A stretch of DNA of 64,000 nt from Chryseobacterium sp. E1 (GTDB taxonomy: Bacteria > Bacteroidota > Bacteroidia > Flavobacteriales > Weeksellaceae), in the NCBI GenBank assembly GCA_019203745.1, contig CP078104.1, forward strand, positions 1,514,501 to 1,578,500, given 5' to 3'. The position numbers and the translations under genes are program-made. The notes beneath the pieces are model-generated. The model saw only the letters and a list, made by a program, of their open reading frames with translations, had not been told where the DNA came from and ran no database searches. Below, in pieces: positions 50,532 to 60,218 of the stretch. The stretch's first letter is position 1. The number at the start of each line of letters is the position of its first letter.

Positions 50532-51252
50532 ATGAAAAAGAAGCTGTTATATATGGCATTATCTGTCATGTTTATAAGTCTACATGCCCAAGTAGGGATA
50601 AAAACCCCAACACCTCAAAATACTCTTCATGTCAACGGTTCCCTTCAGGTGGTAAAGGATCTGAATGTAGGCGGTGATGCACAATCAAAAGGATATTCAG
50701 GCAATAAGGGTGAATTTTTAATGTCAAACGGAACCGGAAATGCACCGGTATGGAAAAGTATCGAATCCGAGAATTTTTTAAAAGTAATTTATGTAGGAAA
50801 TAAAAATAACATCAGCCCTGCCAGCGGAAGCTATACCGGCACCCACAGCACTCCGGTCAGTACCCATGAAGACTACTCCCAAACCTACATCTTTAATGTG
50901 AGCAATAAAATTGATACTGCTTACTTAACCTATAACTCCTCTACAGGGCTTTTCACAGTAGTTAAGCCCGGATTTTTACAATATTGTTCCTTACGTTACC
51001 TATGATCTGAACTTAAATCCCAACGGACAAACTGCAGGAACGGCAAACTCTTATATTCAGAGGGTTTCACCGGCACTCACTACTCTAGCCGGAATTTCAA
51101 CAGGACATGGAGAAAGAACGACAGGACTCAATCATAATCTGTCTTCTATCAATTTCTTTAATGCAGGCGATACATTCAGGATACGTTGCCGCTATACTCA
51201 GGATTTCAGGCTGTCCAGCGGCAATATTCATATATCTTATCTTACACCTTAA
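50532..51252 (+). CDS. Secreted protein, unknown function (frameshifted)
   Basis: About 240 residues. Signal peptide MKKKLLYMALSVMFISLHAQ, then VGIKTPTPQNTLHVNGSLQV, a start common to flavobacterial secreted proteins resembling phage tail-fibre heads. A shift near 50980 joins NIVPYVTYDLNLNPNGQTAG and a C-terminus rich in beta strands (AGDTFRIRCRYTQDFRLSSG). No T9SS domain is visible. It is preceded by an AT-rich gap and followed by a shared terminator. Confidence 0.65.
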
Positions 51253-51293
51253 TAAAACACTGTAATCATTTTCATTTCTACTCTATTATTAAA

Positions 51294-51322
51294 AAAATCC
51301 ACAGATATACTCTGTGGATTTT
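51294..51322. terminator. Bidirectional terminator between convergent genes
   Basis: A perfect 12-bp stem (AAAATCCACAGA / TCTGTGGATTTT) with a TATAC loop and A/T tracts on both sides. It lies between the stop of the secreted protein (51252) and the stop of the minus-strand lipoprotein (51350). Confidence 0.8.
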
Positions 51323-51349
51323 GATTTATTAGAAAAGATAATATACTTC

Positions 51350-52221
51350 CTAAAAAGAAAATTTATATACGTTTCCTCCCTCACTCTTATCTTTCTCATC
51401 TGCAATCATCAATGTTTTATCATCATGAAAAACAACAGCTTCCTTCTGAGAATTATGATTCAGGGAAATTTTCTGAATTTTAGCAGCACTGAAATCATCA
51501 GCGTTAAATCCGGTAAGAACATGAATATTTTTATGCGTCAGCAATACAATCTTATCTTTCGTACTGTTGATGGTTGCAGAGGTAATAGCCCCATCGTTAT
51601 ATCCTCCTGAAGCTTTAGAGTACCTATTAATTTTGCTTCAAAATCTCCTTCTTTATTGGGAACTTTAAACACCAGGAAAGTCCCGTCAAATCCTTTGCTT
51701 CTGTTTTTGGTGAAAAGATAGAAGTTACCGTCCATTTCTACAAAACCTTCACAGTCGTAAAGTAAATTGGATTTTTTCGGTGGAAACTCCGTTTGGCCCT
51801 GATAATGAAATCTGGTGGTCTGGATCACCTTCGTTGAAGTTTGGGTAATATCTTTCAGATCTGTTTTTAAAATAGCAAGGTCTTTTCGGTCGTTATCATT
51901 ATTTCCAAAATCCCCAATGTAAATATTTCCTTGCGGATCTGATGTAATGTCTTCCCAATCTGTATTTTCACTATTTTCAACCGGGATTTTAGCCACCATC
52001 TGACCGCTCTCATTAACACCGTATACTTCATTTTTATTACCTCTGTCTTCGATCACCCAGAAGGTTTTCTTATCTGTGGAAAGTGTAATTCCTGAAACTT
52101 CTTTCAGTTTTTTTGGAAGTGTGAATTCGACTTTTAATTCATCTTCTTTAGGAGGTGAATTCTGGGCTTTTGGATTGCAGCTCAGTAAAAACAAAGCGGG
52201 TAGTATAAGAAAACGTAACAT
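51350..52221 (-). CDS. Lipoprotein with beta-propeller-like repeat (frameshifted)
   Basis: About 290 residues from ATG at 52221: MLRFLILPALFLLSCNPKAQ with lipobox LLSC. Two repeat-like segments are visible, LKEVSGITLSTDKKTFWVIE and NTDWEDITSDPQGNIYIGDF, typical of SdiA-regulated/NHL-like beta-propellers. A shift near 51610 separates the last 65 residues (INSTKDKIVLLTHKNIHVLT). The start upstream at 52257 is not needed, since the signal peptide begins at 52221. Function unknown. Confidence 0.65.
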
Positions 52222-52275
52222 ATTTATTTTTATTTTTTTAATGAATATAGATAGCATTAATCATTTCAGCCGGGA

Positions 52276-53043
52276 TTACTGCAACTTTTTTGCCTTTTCC
52301 CAAAGAACATCCATGTCTTCTAGAGACATATCTGCAAGCTTCAGGTCCTGCTCATCTGCGAGGTTTTCCATCTTCTGGAATCTTGAAATAAACTTCAGAT
52401 TGGTTCTTTCCAGAGCAGAATCCGGATTGATTCCTGATATCCTTGCATAGTTAATTAATGAGAAAAATACATCTCCCAGCTCCTGTTCTTTTTTTTCAGG
52501 ATCCGTTTCTTCGTGAAACTCCTGAATTTCCTCATCTACCTTTTTCCAGGCATCTTCAGCATCATGGAATTCAAAACCTATTCCTTTTACTTTATCCTGA
52601 ATCCTGTAAGCCTTCACCATACTGGGTAAACTTTTGGGTACGCCTCCCAGAATAGATTTATTGCCTTCTTTCAGTTTCAGCTTTTCCCAATTCTGCTTTA
52701 CTTCCTCTTCATCTTTCACTTCCGTATCTCCGTAGATATGAGGATGACGGAAAATCAGTTTTTCGTTAAGAGAATTGATCACATCTGCAATATCAAAGCT
52801 TTCTTTCTCCGAGCCTATTTTAGCATAGAAAACCAAATGAAGCAGAACATCTCCCAGCTCTTTCTTTATTTCCAGAAGGTTTTCCTGTAAAATAGCATCA
52901 GAAAGCTCATAGGTTTCTTCAAGGGTAAGATGACGAAGGGACTGTAAAGTCTGTTTCTGATCCCATGGACATTTTTCACGCAAATCATCCATAATATCCA
53001 ATAATCTTCCGAAAGCTTCCAGCTTTTCCTGTTTCGTATTCAT
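52276..53043 (-). CDS. mazG: Nucleoside triphosphate pyrophosphohydrolase MazG
   Basis: About 255 residues, starting MNTKQEKLEAFGRLLDIMDD (ATG at 53043; an in-frame ATG 18 bp upstream is less likely). It has two MazG repeats: LRHLTLEETYELSDA with ELGDVLLHLVFYA, and later EELGDVFFSLINYA-type KEQELGDVFFSLINYA. The Glu/Asp sets bind magnesium. The enzyme hydrolyses non-canonical and surplus NTPs. Confidence 0.95.
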   Translation of the reverse strand: MNTKQEKLEAFGRLLDIMDDLREKCPWDQKQTLQSLRHLTLEETYELSDAILQENLLEIKKELGDVLLHLVFYAKIGSEKESFDIADVINSLNEKLIFRHPHIYGDTEVKDEEEVKQNWEKLKLKEGNKSILGGVPKSLPSMVKAYRIQDKVKGIGFEFHDAEDAWKKVDEEIQEFHEETDPEKKEQELGDVFFSLINYARISGINPDSALERTNLKFISRFQKMENLADEQDLKLADMSLEDMDVLWEKAKKLQ

Positions 53044-53152
53044 AAGTAATGGGAAATTCAATCTTATACAAATGTAAGGGTTATTCAGACATCATTACAA
53101 ACATTGGGAGTAAAAGTTGCGGAGTGCAAAATTCCGGATAGATCAGGTAATT

Positions 53153-53185
53153 AAACCTAACAGGTTTTCGAAACCTGTTAGGTTT
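53153..53185. repeat. 33-bp perfect palindromic repeat, copy 2
   Basis: 15-bp arms AAACCTAACAGGTTT / AAACCTGTTAGGTTT with a TCG loop. Arms are identical to the copy at 27125-27157. It lies in the 240-bp gap between mazG and the DUF5606 gene. Confidence 0.85.
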
Positions 53186-53283
53186 TGGAATATAAACTCG
53201 CTATTACCTGCTGCCAGAAAAACAAAAAACCTTGTCCGGAAATTCCAGACAAGGCATTGTATTGTTAATTCAAATTGAATGAA

Positions 53284-53838
53284 TTATCCTTGCTTTTGTG
53301 TGCTCTTTGGAGCTGATTTTGCAGCGGAAGTAGCTTTTACTTTTGGAGCAGCAGGCTTTTCTGCTTTAGGAGCTGCTTTTTTAGCTTCTTTTTCTATGCT
53401 TACTTCTTCAGCAGGCTCGCCGTCTAAAGTTTCAGGTTCTGCTTTCACAAAGCTTTCAGGAGTAATATATCCTGCTTTCTGAAGGATGTTGTACCACTGA
53501 GCCAATTTCTTGATATCAGAAGCATATACTCTTTCAGTATCATAGTTAGGAAGAGAAGCTAACATAAATTCTTTTAAATCTGCATCTGAAGATTTGTGAG
53601 AAATGGTTTCCTTATAGTCGTTGTTTTTAGCAATATTTTCAAAAACTTCGAACAAAGGAACTTCCTTTTCAAATGTAAACATTGCGATATTATCTAATAA
53701 GCTTACCTGGCTTGAGTTCCCGATGCTTACTTTTTTCTTGTTGGTAACATCTTCAATGATGAATCCGTTTCTTAATTGAGAAACTAATTTGTAAAGTCCT
53801 GGTTTTCCAGAAATTGAAATTATTTTTTCTAACAGCAT
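53284..53838 (-). CDS. DUF5606 family protein
   Basis: 184 residues, intact. MLLEKIISISGKPGLYKLVS, then VSIGNSSQVSLLDNIAMFTF is characteristic of this Bacteroidota-specific family. The last 50 residues are a Lys/Ala/Pro-rich tail (KEAKKAAPKAEKPAAPKVKA). Function not known. It lies upstream of nothing obvious on its strand but follows def with a 75-bp gap in the same direction, so it may belong to the ruvX-def transcript. Confidence 0.85.
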   Translation of the reverse strand: MLLEKIISISGKPGLYKLVSQLRNGFIIEDVTNKKKVSIGNSSQVSLLDNIAMFTFEKEVPLFEVFENIAKNNDYKETISHKSSDADLKEFMLASLPNYDTERVYASDIKKLAQWYNILQKAGYITPESFVKAEPETLDGEPAEEVSIEKEAKKAAPKAEKPAAPKVKATSAAKSAPKSTQKQG

Positions 53839-53913
53839 AATTTTATTTTTTGTAAATTCTGCAATCAGCACTAGCTTTTTGCTTTTTATTATCTCTTTTT
53901 GTCCTTGTTTAAG

Positions 53914-54486
53914 TTACTTTGGAAATCTCATTTTGTAACCGATGTTTACATCACCCTGAGAGATCTTAGTCAGTTTACCTTTTACCAGCTTTTTCTTCAG
54001 AGCGCTCAGGTGATCGGTAAACAGAATCCCTTCAATGTGATCATATTCATGCTGAATTACGCGGGCTCTAATATCGGAAAAAGTTTCTGTATGTTTCACA
54101 AAATTTTCGTCATAATATTCAATAACGATTGTACCCTTTCTTTTCACATCTTCTCTCACATCCGGAATAGAAAGACAGCCTTCATTGAACTTCCATTCTT
54201 CACCGGATTCTTCAAGAATCTGGGCATTAATGAAAACTTTTTTGAACTCTGCCAACTCATCTTTAATATCTTCATAATCCTCATCTTCTGCAAGAGGCGT
54301 CACATCTATTACAAACAGACGGATATCCAAACCAATCTGTGGCGCAGCAAGACCTATGCCATTTGCGCTGTACATGGTTTCGAACATGTTATCTATCAGT
54401 TCCTGTAATTCGGGATAGTCTTTATCTATATCTTTTCCCACTTTTCTCAAAACAGGATCCCCAAAAGCTCTTATCGGTAATATCAT
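53914..54486 (-). CDS. def: Peptide deformylase
   Basis: 190 residues, intact. The three family motifs are present: GIGLAAPQIG (about 45-54), EGCLSIPDV (metal Cys, about 103) and the HEYDHIEG metal-binding motif (about 145-152). It removes the N-formyl group from new proteins. The ruvX stop overlaps its ATG by 4 bp, showing coupling. Confidence 0.97.
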   Translation of the reverse strand: MILPIRAFGDPVLRKVGKDIDKDYPELQELIDNMFETMYSANGIGLAAPQIGLDIRLFVIDVTPLAEDEDYEDIKDELAEFKKVFINAQILEESGEEWKFNEGCLSIPDVREDVKRKGTIVIEYYDENFVKHTETFSDIRARVIQHEYDHIEGILFTDHLSALKKKLVKGKLTKISQGDVNIGYKMRFPK

Positions 54487-54899
54487 CTTAATCTTTGTTC
54501 TAAAAAATTCTGCAATATGATGGTTGCACTTACTTTATCTATTAATCCTTTTTCCTGCCTCTTTTTCTTATTTTTTCCACTTTGTGAAATAAAAAACGAA
54601 GCCATTTTGGATGTAAATCTTTCATCAAAACGGTGGACTGCAATATCCGAAAATTCTTTTTTAAATTCTTCAATGAATTTTAAAATATCGGTTTCTACTT
54701 CTGAAACATTTCCTTTCAGGTCTATGGGAAGCCCAATCACAACTTCATCTACCTTATTTTCGCTGAAATATTTTTTCAGAAAATCTATCAATAAACGGTT
54801 CTCCACAGTCTCCAGCCCACTGGCTATAATCTGCATATCATCCGTCGCAGCGATGCCACAACGGGCTTTTCCGTAGTCTATTGCAAGGATTTGTCCCAT
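54483..54899 (-). CDS. ruvX: Holliday junction resolvase-like protein RuvX/YqgF
   Basis: 138 residues, intact. It has the RNase H-fold start MGQILAIDYGKARCGIAATD, the VIGLPIDLKGN segment and the RFDERFTSKMAS motif. It is the putative resolvase that also acts in pre-16S rRNA end processing. It is first gene of a ruvX-def pair. Confidence 0.95.
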   Translation of the reverse strand: MGQILAIDYGKARCGIAATDDMQIIASGLETVENRLLIDFLKKYFSENKVDEVVIGLPIDLKGNVSEVETDILKFIEEFKKEFSDIAVHRFDERFTSKMASFFISQSGKNKKKRQEKGLIDKVSATIILQNFLEQRLR

Positions 54900-54906
54900 A
54901 AGTCTG

Positions 54907-54914
54907 CAAATTTA
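54907..54914 (-). promoter_or_regulatory. -7 element for ruvX
   Basis: On the minus strand TAAATTTG matches TAnnTTTG 7 bp before the ruvX ATG. Confidence 0.5.
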
Positions 54915-55013
54915 GTAAAATTTACTGATTTTATTCATAACGCAGTTTTTTTATATAAATCATGTTTTATTCCATTATTTTTTTATAATTTTAATCTTCC
55001 AAAAAACAGATAT

Positions 55014-55488
55014 ATGAAGAGACTCATCCTCGTTAGACATGCAAAAGCGACTGGCCGGAAGAAACCGACGACTTTGACAGACCCCTTGCAGACAAAGGTT
55101 TGGAGGATGCTATGAACATGTCAAGATTCCTTAAAAACAATAATATTTCTATCGATCATTTTATATCGAGCCCGGCAGTGCGTGCCCTTAATACCTGTAA
55201 GATTTTTAATCAGACTTATCAGCTGAACTGTTCTACTGATCAAAAATTATATAATCCGTCAGAAAGAAGTTTTGAATCTGTCATCTATGATCTGGATGAT
55301 AATCTGGATTCGGTAGCCTTCTTCTCACACAATAATGGGATTTCCAATTTTGCCAATTCCATTTCTGAAGATATTTTTCATTTTCCGACCTGCGGAGTAG
55401 CCGGCTTCGAAGTAGACTGCAATTCATGGTCTGAGTTTGACGGTGCCAGAAAAAACTTCTGTTCTTTTATGAGCCTGGGAAAATATAA
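55014..55488 (+). CDS. SixA-like histidine phosphatase (frameshifted)
   Basis: About 159 residues. MKRLILVRHAK (RHxK/RHAK motif of the phosphohistidine/histidine phosphatase superfamily) is followed by a shift near 55050. The alternative frame gives DWPEETDDFDRPLADKGLED, and then MSRFLKNNNISIDHFISSPA with VAFFSHNNGISNFANSI (second His). A last shift near 55455 gives KKLLFFYEPGKI and a stop at 55488, which fits SixA length. The phosphatase would act on phosphohistidine; its target is unknown. Confidence 0.8.
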
Positions 55489-55508
55489 CCTTATCCCTAC
55501 TCTTCTTT

Positions 55509-56360
55509 ATGCCATAGTCTTTATATTCTTTTTTCATGTCAGAAAAAGGAGAAGAGCTATTTTGAAACGATAGCGATCAATGATATAAAATTATCCTCCA
55601 CTCCCAAACCCGGAAGCTGGAGGTATAGCCACGATGAAAATTTTCAGAAATTTGAAGATTTTCAAAAATTAGAAAAAATTAAGCCTGAGCCATATAAAAA
55701 TATAATCTATCTTCAGCCGATAGGACAGTTCAATAAGCTTCAGCAAAAGCAAATAGAGCTCACAAAAGAATATTTAAAAATATATTTTCAGCTGGAAACA
55801 AAAGTTCTTCCGGTATTGACCAACGATATTTTCCCTAAAAATGTAAAAAGAACTGCTGATGAAGGACAGGAACAACTGTTGGCAGGTTATGTATTAGACA
55901 GTATCCTGATCAAACGCAAACCCAAAGATGCTGTAGTATTGATGGGAATCACAGAAAAGATCTTTTCCCAAAACCGGAATGGAACTATGTGTTTGGACTT
56001 GCTTCTTATGAAGATGGTGTAGGAGTAACTTCGATGTACAGATTTGCCGATAGTCAGTTAACAGATTCTAACTTCAATGAAAGTTTGTTAAGATTAATAA
56101 AAATCAGCTCACATGAGATCGGGCACATGTTTGGAATCAGCCATTGCCTGAATGCCAACTGTGTGATGAACGGAACCAATTCCCTTACTGAAACGGATTA
56201 TCATGTTGCCAGAGCCTGCTCACTCTGCCAAAGAAAACTAAATTCAAGTATTCATTATAAGCATAAGAAAAGGCTTATTGAGTTGAAAAATTTCTTTGAA
56301 AAGCAACATCTTAATACAGAACTTACATTAGCAAATCAGGATCTGAATCTTGTACAGTAA
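55509..56360 (+). CDS. Archaemetzincin-type metallopeptidase with lipoprotein-like start (frameshifted)
   Basis: Core from about 55570: YFETIAINDIKLSSTPKPGS, IYLQPIGQFNKLQQKQIELT, a shift near 55965, then FGLASYEDGVGVTSMYRF and ISSHEIGHMFGISHC. The catalytic motif HExxHxxxxxHC with the following CVMNGTNSLTETD and CSLCQ is the archaemetzincin pattern (zinc site plus a structural Cys4 site). The start is unclear: ATG 55509 needs two inserted bases to give MPIVFIFFFSCQKKEKS, which would be a lipobox. About 280 residues. The substrate is unknown; archaemetzincins are zinc proteases of metzincin type. Confidence 0.75.
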
Positions 56361-56389
56361 ACCAGTATTTCTATTACTGACTGCATATT

Positions 56390-56441
56390 CCCCTCTTCCG
56401 GAGGGGTGGCGAAAATTCAAAGAATTTTTGACGGGGTGGTT
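56390..56441. repeat. Two-hairpin intergenic element
   Basis: CCCCTC / GAGGGG (56390-56395 and 56401-56406) forms one stem, and AAAATTC / GAATTTT a second one after GGTGGCG. The end reads GACGGGGTGGTT. Elements of this kind recur between genes in related genomes by my recollection; only one copy is in this window. Confidence 0.5.
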
Positions 56442-56479
56442 AGTTTAGGCTAAAGCCATTATCATTATAAAAATGAAAA

Positions 56480-56503
56480 AACGGGCTAAAGCCCGTTCCT
56501 ATT
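56480..56503. repeat. Short hairpin element with GGCTAAAGCC core
   Basis: AACGGGC / GCCCGTT with a TAAA loop (56480-56497). The decamer GGCTAAAGCC also occurs about 40 bp upstream (56448-56457). It may act as a terminator for the metallopeptidase gene or serine hydrolase. Confidence 0.4.
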
Positions 56504-56521
56504 GAGTATTTTTAATATTAT

Positions 56522-58063
56522 TTACTTCCTCTTCAAGTCCAGATCATCAAAATCAAAACTGAAATCCGTTACATCAGAAATTGCTTTCAACCTTGCTGAT
56601 TGTGCTTTGCCTGTTTCGTCATAATTAAAAACGATATAAGCATCTGCGTCATAGCTTCTGTCATCCCATTTGATAATGAAAGAATTATTAGAATAAGGAA
56701 GAAGTTCCCCTTTTAACCTTGGTGAGTTTTTGCATGAAATTCTATAGGTACTCCCCTGCTGCGCAATTTCTACATCTCCAAACCAGGCATCGTTATACGT
56801 TCCGGTAAACTGCTCTGTCTTCGGATGAAGTGATTTTTCTTTTTGAATGCTTCTGATTTTGCAAAGGCATCTTTCTTTTGCTTATCAAATTCTGCTTCCA
56901 TTTTAGACATTCTGTCCCCGTATGTCTTCAGCCAGTTTCTGTCTGCAACACCAAGGTAAGAGTCTTTTACGGTATTGGTAATCGTATTGAAAGCTGCTCC
57001 GGATTGCTGATTCGTTAACACTATGATTCCCAGTTTCAGATCAGGGATCAGAGTAAACTGGGTTACAGTACCGATCAGTCCTCCGGTATGCTGTACCTGC
57101 TTATGCCCTTTCACGTCGCTCAGGAACCAGCCTAAACCATAGCCATAAAAGCTTGTGTCGTAAGGATTCTTTGCTGCTACCCTGTCAGGAATCTGAAGAC
57201 TCCATAACTGCTGAACATTTTTATCTGAAACTAGTTTTTTACCATCTTTAGTGGTGAAATTATTCAACAGACATTCTGCCCAGGTCGTCATATCTTTAAT
57301 ATTACTCATGATCCCTCCTGCTGCATTGGCTGTTTCATTCCAGTCGTGAGGTACAGCAATGGCTTTTCCATCTACAGGAGCATGGGCATCAATTTTATTA
57401 GCGATTGCTTTCGCTCTGTTATAGCTTCCGAAACTGGATGTCATCCCTACCGGCTTCATAATTCTCTGCTCAATAAATTCCGCCCAGCTTAAACCGGAAA
57501 CTCTGTGGATCACCTCACCGGCTACAATGAACATAATATTGTTATAATCCAGTTTTGTTCTGAAAGGGTTTTCCGGTTTCAGGTATCTTACATTGTGAAC
57601 GATATCATTCACAGTTAAGTTTCCTCCCTCAGGAAAAAACATAAGATCTCCCTGTCCCAATCCTAATCCTGCTCTGTGGGTAATCAGGTCTTTTACGGTC
57701 ACATTTTGGGAAACGTACGGATCGTACATCTGAAATTCAGGAATATATTTTGAAACTTTATCATCCCAGTTCAATTTTCCTTCATCAGCCAAGATAGCTA
57801 GTGCTACACAGGTAAATCCTTTGGAGTTGGAGGCAATACCCACCAGTGTATTGTCATCCATAGGCTGTCTGGAAGTAAGAGAACGTACACCAAACCCTTT
57901 GGAATAGGTTACTTTTCCATCTTTTACAATTCCTACCGACATTCCCGGCACGTCAAAGGTTTTTAAAGTATTTTGGATAAGTTCATCCAGCTTTTTTTCT
58001 TCAACCTGCGCATTAGCCAATCCTACGGTCAAAGAAAAATGAAAAAGAAAATTTCTGTTTCAT
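56522..58063 (-). CDS. Secreted serine hydrolase, class C beta-lactamase fold (frameshifted)
   Basis: About 513 residues. ATG at 58063 gives MKQKFSFSFF, then a shift near 58032 and LTVGLANAQ as end of a signal peptide. The catalytic SxxK is IASNSKGFT (Ser about 72), the YxN motif is DYNNIMF, and the third box is HTGGLIG (about 325). A shift near 56845 separates the C-terminal domain, which continues TYNDAWFGDVEIAQQGSTYR to the stop at 56522. Penicillin-binding-protein-like hydrolases act on D-amino-acid peptides or esters; the substrate is unknown. Confidence 0.85.
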
Positions 58064-58101
58064 TGTTTTTTTAATTTTCCCAAATTTAATAAATATGGTG
58101 C

Positions 58102-58109
58102 TAACTTTG
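58102..58109 (+). promoter_or_regulatory. -7 element for the secreted-protein gene at 58154
   Basis: TAACTTTG matches TAnnTTTG 44 bp before ATG 58154. Confidence 0.45.
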
Positions 58110-58153
58110 CAGCGTAAAAAATTTTGTTATTTTCATCAATCAGCCATTATCCT

Positions 58154-58628
58154 ATGAAAAAATCTGTCTGCATCTTTTTAATATCTTTTTCTGCTGTCGG
58201 TTTTATGAAAAGTCAGGACAGAACTTCTGATCCTTTACTTCTTCAGACATGGAATCTGAAAAGTATGGACACTTATATTTATACCTACGAAAAGCAGAAG
58301 GCTTTTGAGAAAAAAGACAGGGACTAAGGTTTCAGAAAAACGGAAAGATTACAGGGAATCTGGAAAGCTCTCCTTTCAGATTTGATACGCAGGAAAATAT
58401 TCCTTCTAAAAATATAAAGTTTGATCTGTATATCGGAGCATGGAAAAAGTTTCTGATACAACGGTGAGTCTTCTGTTCCCTTCCAATGCCAATATGAACG
58501 GCACATTTGTCATTTCAAAACTGACGGAAAATGAATTGAAGCTGAGAAAGGTTTTCAGTGCAGAGACAGAAAAAAACTGGATTCTATACGCAGAACAAAA
58601 GATATTTCTTACTAAAAAACATCATTAG
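58154..58628 (+). CDS. Secreted lipocalin-like protein, unknown (frameshifted)
   Basis: About 158 residues. Signal MKKSVCIFLISFSAVGFMKS, then LLQTWNLKSMDTYIYTYEKQ, the W-containing first strand typical of lipocalin-like domains. A shift near 58325 joins FQKNGKITGNLESSPFRFDT. The end is ETEKNWILYAEQKIFLTKKH. Function unknown. Confidence 0.6.
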
Positions 58629-58640
58629 TTAAAGCTTCTT

Positions 58641-58648
58641 TATATTTG
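58641..58648 (+). promoter_or_regulatory. -7 element for the gene at 58667
   Basis: TATATTTG matches TAnnTTTG 18 bp before ATG 58667. Confidence 0.5.
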
Positions 58649-58666
58649 CAGTCTAAAAAATTAAAA

Positions 58667-59115
58667 ATGAAACTAAACAGATTATTTGCATTATTCTTAC
58701 TGGTGATAAGCTGTAATTTATATTTTTCTCAGGAAGTGACCATCAAAGACGATAAAGTTTTACTGGATGGGAAACAGATCCTGAAAGCAGAAAAGATCAA
58801 CGCAGCTCAATATTCATTTTTTTCGATGAAGGATGATGAGGAAGTTCTCCTTTACCGGTATATGGATAATGAAACCCCAAGATATGTAAGTGATGATTAT
58901 TTCATCCTCAATTTCCTGACCGAAAAAACAAAAGTAGAGTCTACAGATATGGCCAAAATTGCCAATTTTATGAATTCTAAAAAGGAATGGAGAAACTGGT
59001 AAGATGGCTGCTGAAAGAAAGAGTCATCAATCATGACGGAGAACTGAATGCTGAGCGTGTAGCTGTTTTCAAAGATAAATATCACGAAAATATCACCGAA
59101 AGAACGCTTAGGTAA
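58667..59115 (+). CDS. Secreted protein, unknown (frameshifted)
   Basis: About 149 residues. Signal MKLNRLFALFLLVISCNLYF (with FSQEV after it; SQ cleavage, or lipobox-like ISC). The frame ends at 59002 because of a shift near 58996; the alternative frame gives KLVRWLLKERVINHDGELNA and a stop at 59113-59115. This stop overlaps the ATG of the phosphodiesterase by one base. Function unknown. Confidence 0.65.
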
Positions 59116-59612
59116 TGACAAAGATTCTTCTCCTTTCCGATTCCCATTCCTATATGGATGACCGCATTCTGGAATATGCTTCTCAGGCCGATGAAGTATG
59201 GCACTGCGGGGATTTCGGGAGTCTGGATGTCATTGAACAACTGGAAAAAATAAAACCTTTGAAAGGCGTTTACGGAAATATCGATAATGCCAAAATTCAG
59301 GCTGAATTTCCGGAAGTCAACCGTTTCTTTTGTGAAAATCTGGAAGTTTTAATGATCCATATTGGTGGCTATCCCGGAAAATATACTCCATTAACCAAAA
59401 AAGAGATTGCAGAGAAAGCTCCTAAATTATTTATTTCAGGGCATTCACATATTTTGAAAGCCATGTATGATGAGAAAAATAATCTGCTTCACCTGAATCC
59501 TGGGGCCTGCGGAAAACAGGGCTGGCACAAAGTGAGAACGATGATGCGGTTTGTAGTGGATGGTGAAGAGGTCAAAGATCTGGAAATTATTGAACTGGGG
59601 CCAAGAGTGTAA
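59115..59612 (+). CDS. YfcE/MJ0936-type phosphodiesterase
   Basis: 165 residues, intact. The family motifs are MTKILLLSDSHSYMDDRILE (Asp-x-His), VWHCGDFGS, VYGNIDNA (Asn), the His of LMIHIG, and FISGHSHI. It is a small metallophosphoesterase with single-domain fold; family members hydrolyse phosphodiesters such as cyclic nucleotides in vitro. The in vivo substrate is unknown. It is translationally coupled to the preceding gene by a 1-bp overlap. Confidence 0.9.
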   Translation: MTKILLLSDSHSYMDDRILEYASQADEVWHCGDFGSLDVIEQLEKIKPLKGVYGNIDNAKIQAEFPEVNRFFCENLEVLMIHIGGYPGKYTPLTKKEIAEKAPKLFISGHSHILKAMYDEKNNLLHLNPGACGKQGWHKVRTMMRFVVDGEEVKDLEIIELGPRV

Positions 59613-59706
59613 CGGGTGAGAGGGCGTGAAAGTTTGAAGCTTGTCTTCATACCTTTTACTTTCTACCTTTGTACAAATATTGGGTTCAGATAAGTCTTAA
59701 AAAATT

Positions 59707-60200
59707 ATGAAGATCGGCGATAAGGTTTCGGTAGTAGATGAAGATTTAAGCGGAGTGGTCACTTCCGTGAAGGGAAATATTGTTGTTTTTAAAGATGAAT
59801 ACGGCTTTACCCATCAATATCCGAAAGAAAAACTGGTTCCGAAAGATGCTGATCTGTATGAAAATATCAGGATCGTAAAAAAGCAGAGCCTAAAAAAATT
59901 ATTTCTAAGAAACATCAGAAAAATCATTTGGTTTTAGACCTGCATTTTCATAATTTGGTAAAGAATCCTGATGACTATGACAGCTTCGAAAGATTGTTTA
60001 TTCAAAAAGAAAAACTGATTGAAGTGATTGAGTTCTGCAGAAAGAATCACCTGAAGAGATTGGAAATTGTTCACGGTATTGGTGACGGAACTTTGCAGAG
60101 AATGGTGCGGGATGTGCTGGAAAGCCAGGTTAATATTGATTTTTATAATAAGGAAATACTTCACCATCAATCAGGTGCGGTAATGGTAGAATTTCACTAA
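59707..60200 (+). CDS. Smr domain protein (frameshifted)
   Basis: About 165 residues. The N-terminal part (MKIGDKVSVVDEDLSGVVTS) is a small beta-barrel. A shift near 59885 joins AEPKKIISKKHQKNHLVLDL to the Smr domain: LDLHFHNLV (DLHG-like motif), RKNHLKRLEIVHGIGDGTLQ with HGxG.G and the end HHQSGAVMVEF. Smr domains cut DNA or RNA; this short form without MutS is common in Bacteroidota. The TAAATTTG promoter for the next gene overlaps the stop. Confidence 0.85.
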
Positions 60201-60205
60201 ATTTG
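60198..60205 (+). promoter_or_regulatory. -7 element for the DUF3822 gene
   Basis: TAAATTTG matches TAnnTTTG and overlaps the Smr stop codon, 13 bp before ATG 60219. Confidence 0.5.
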
Positions 60206-60218
60206 CAGGAATTGAAAT

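Noticed and set aside
60067..60200. Smr protein as part of a MutS2 gene broken by deletion
   Set aside because: The reconstructed protein has its own N-terminal barrel and start; no MutS ATPase motif lies upstream.
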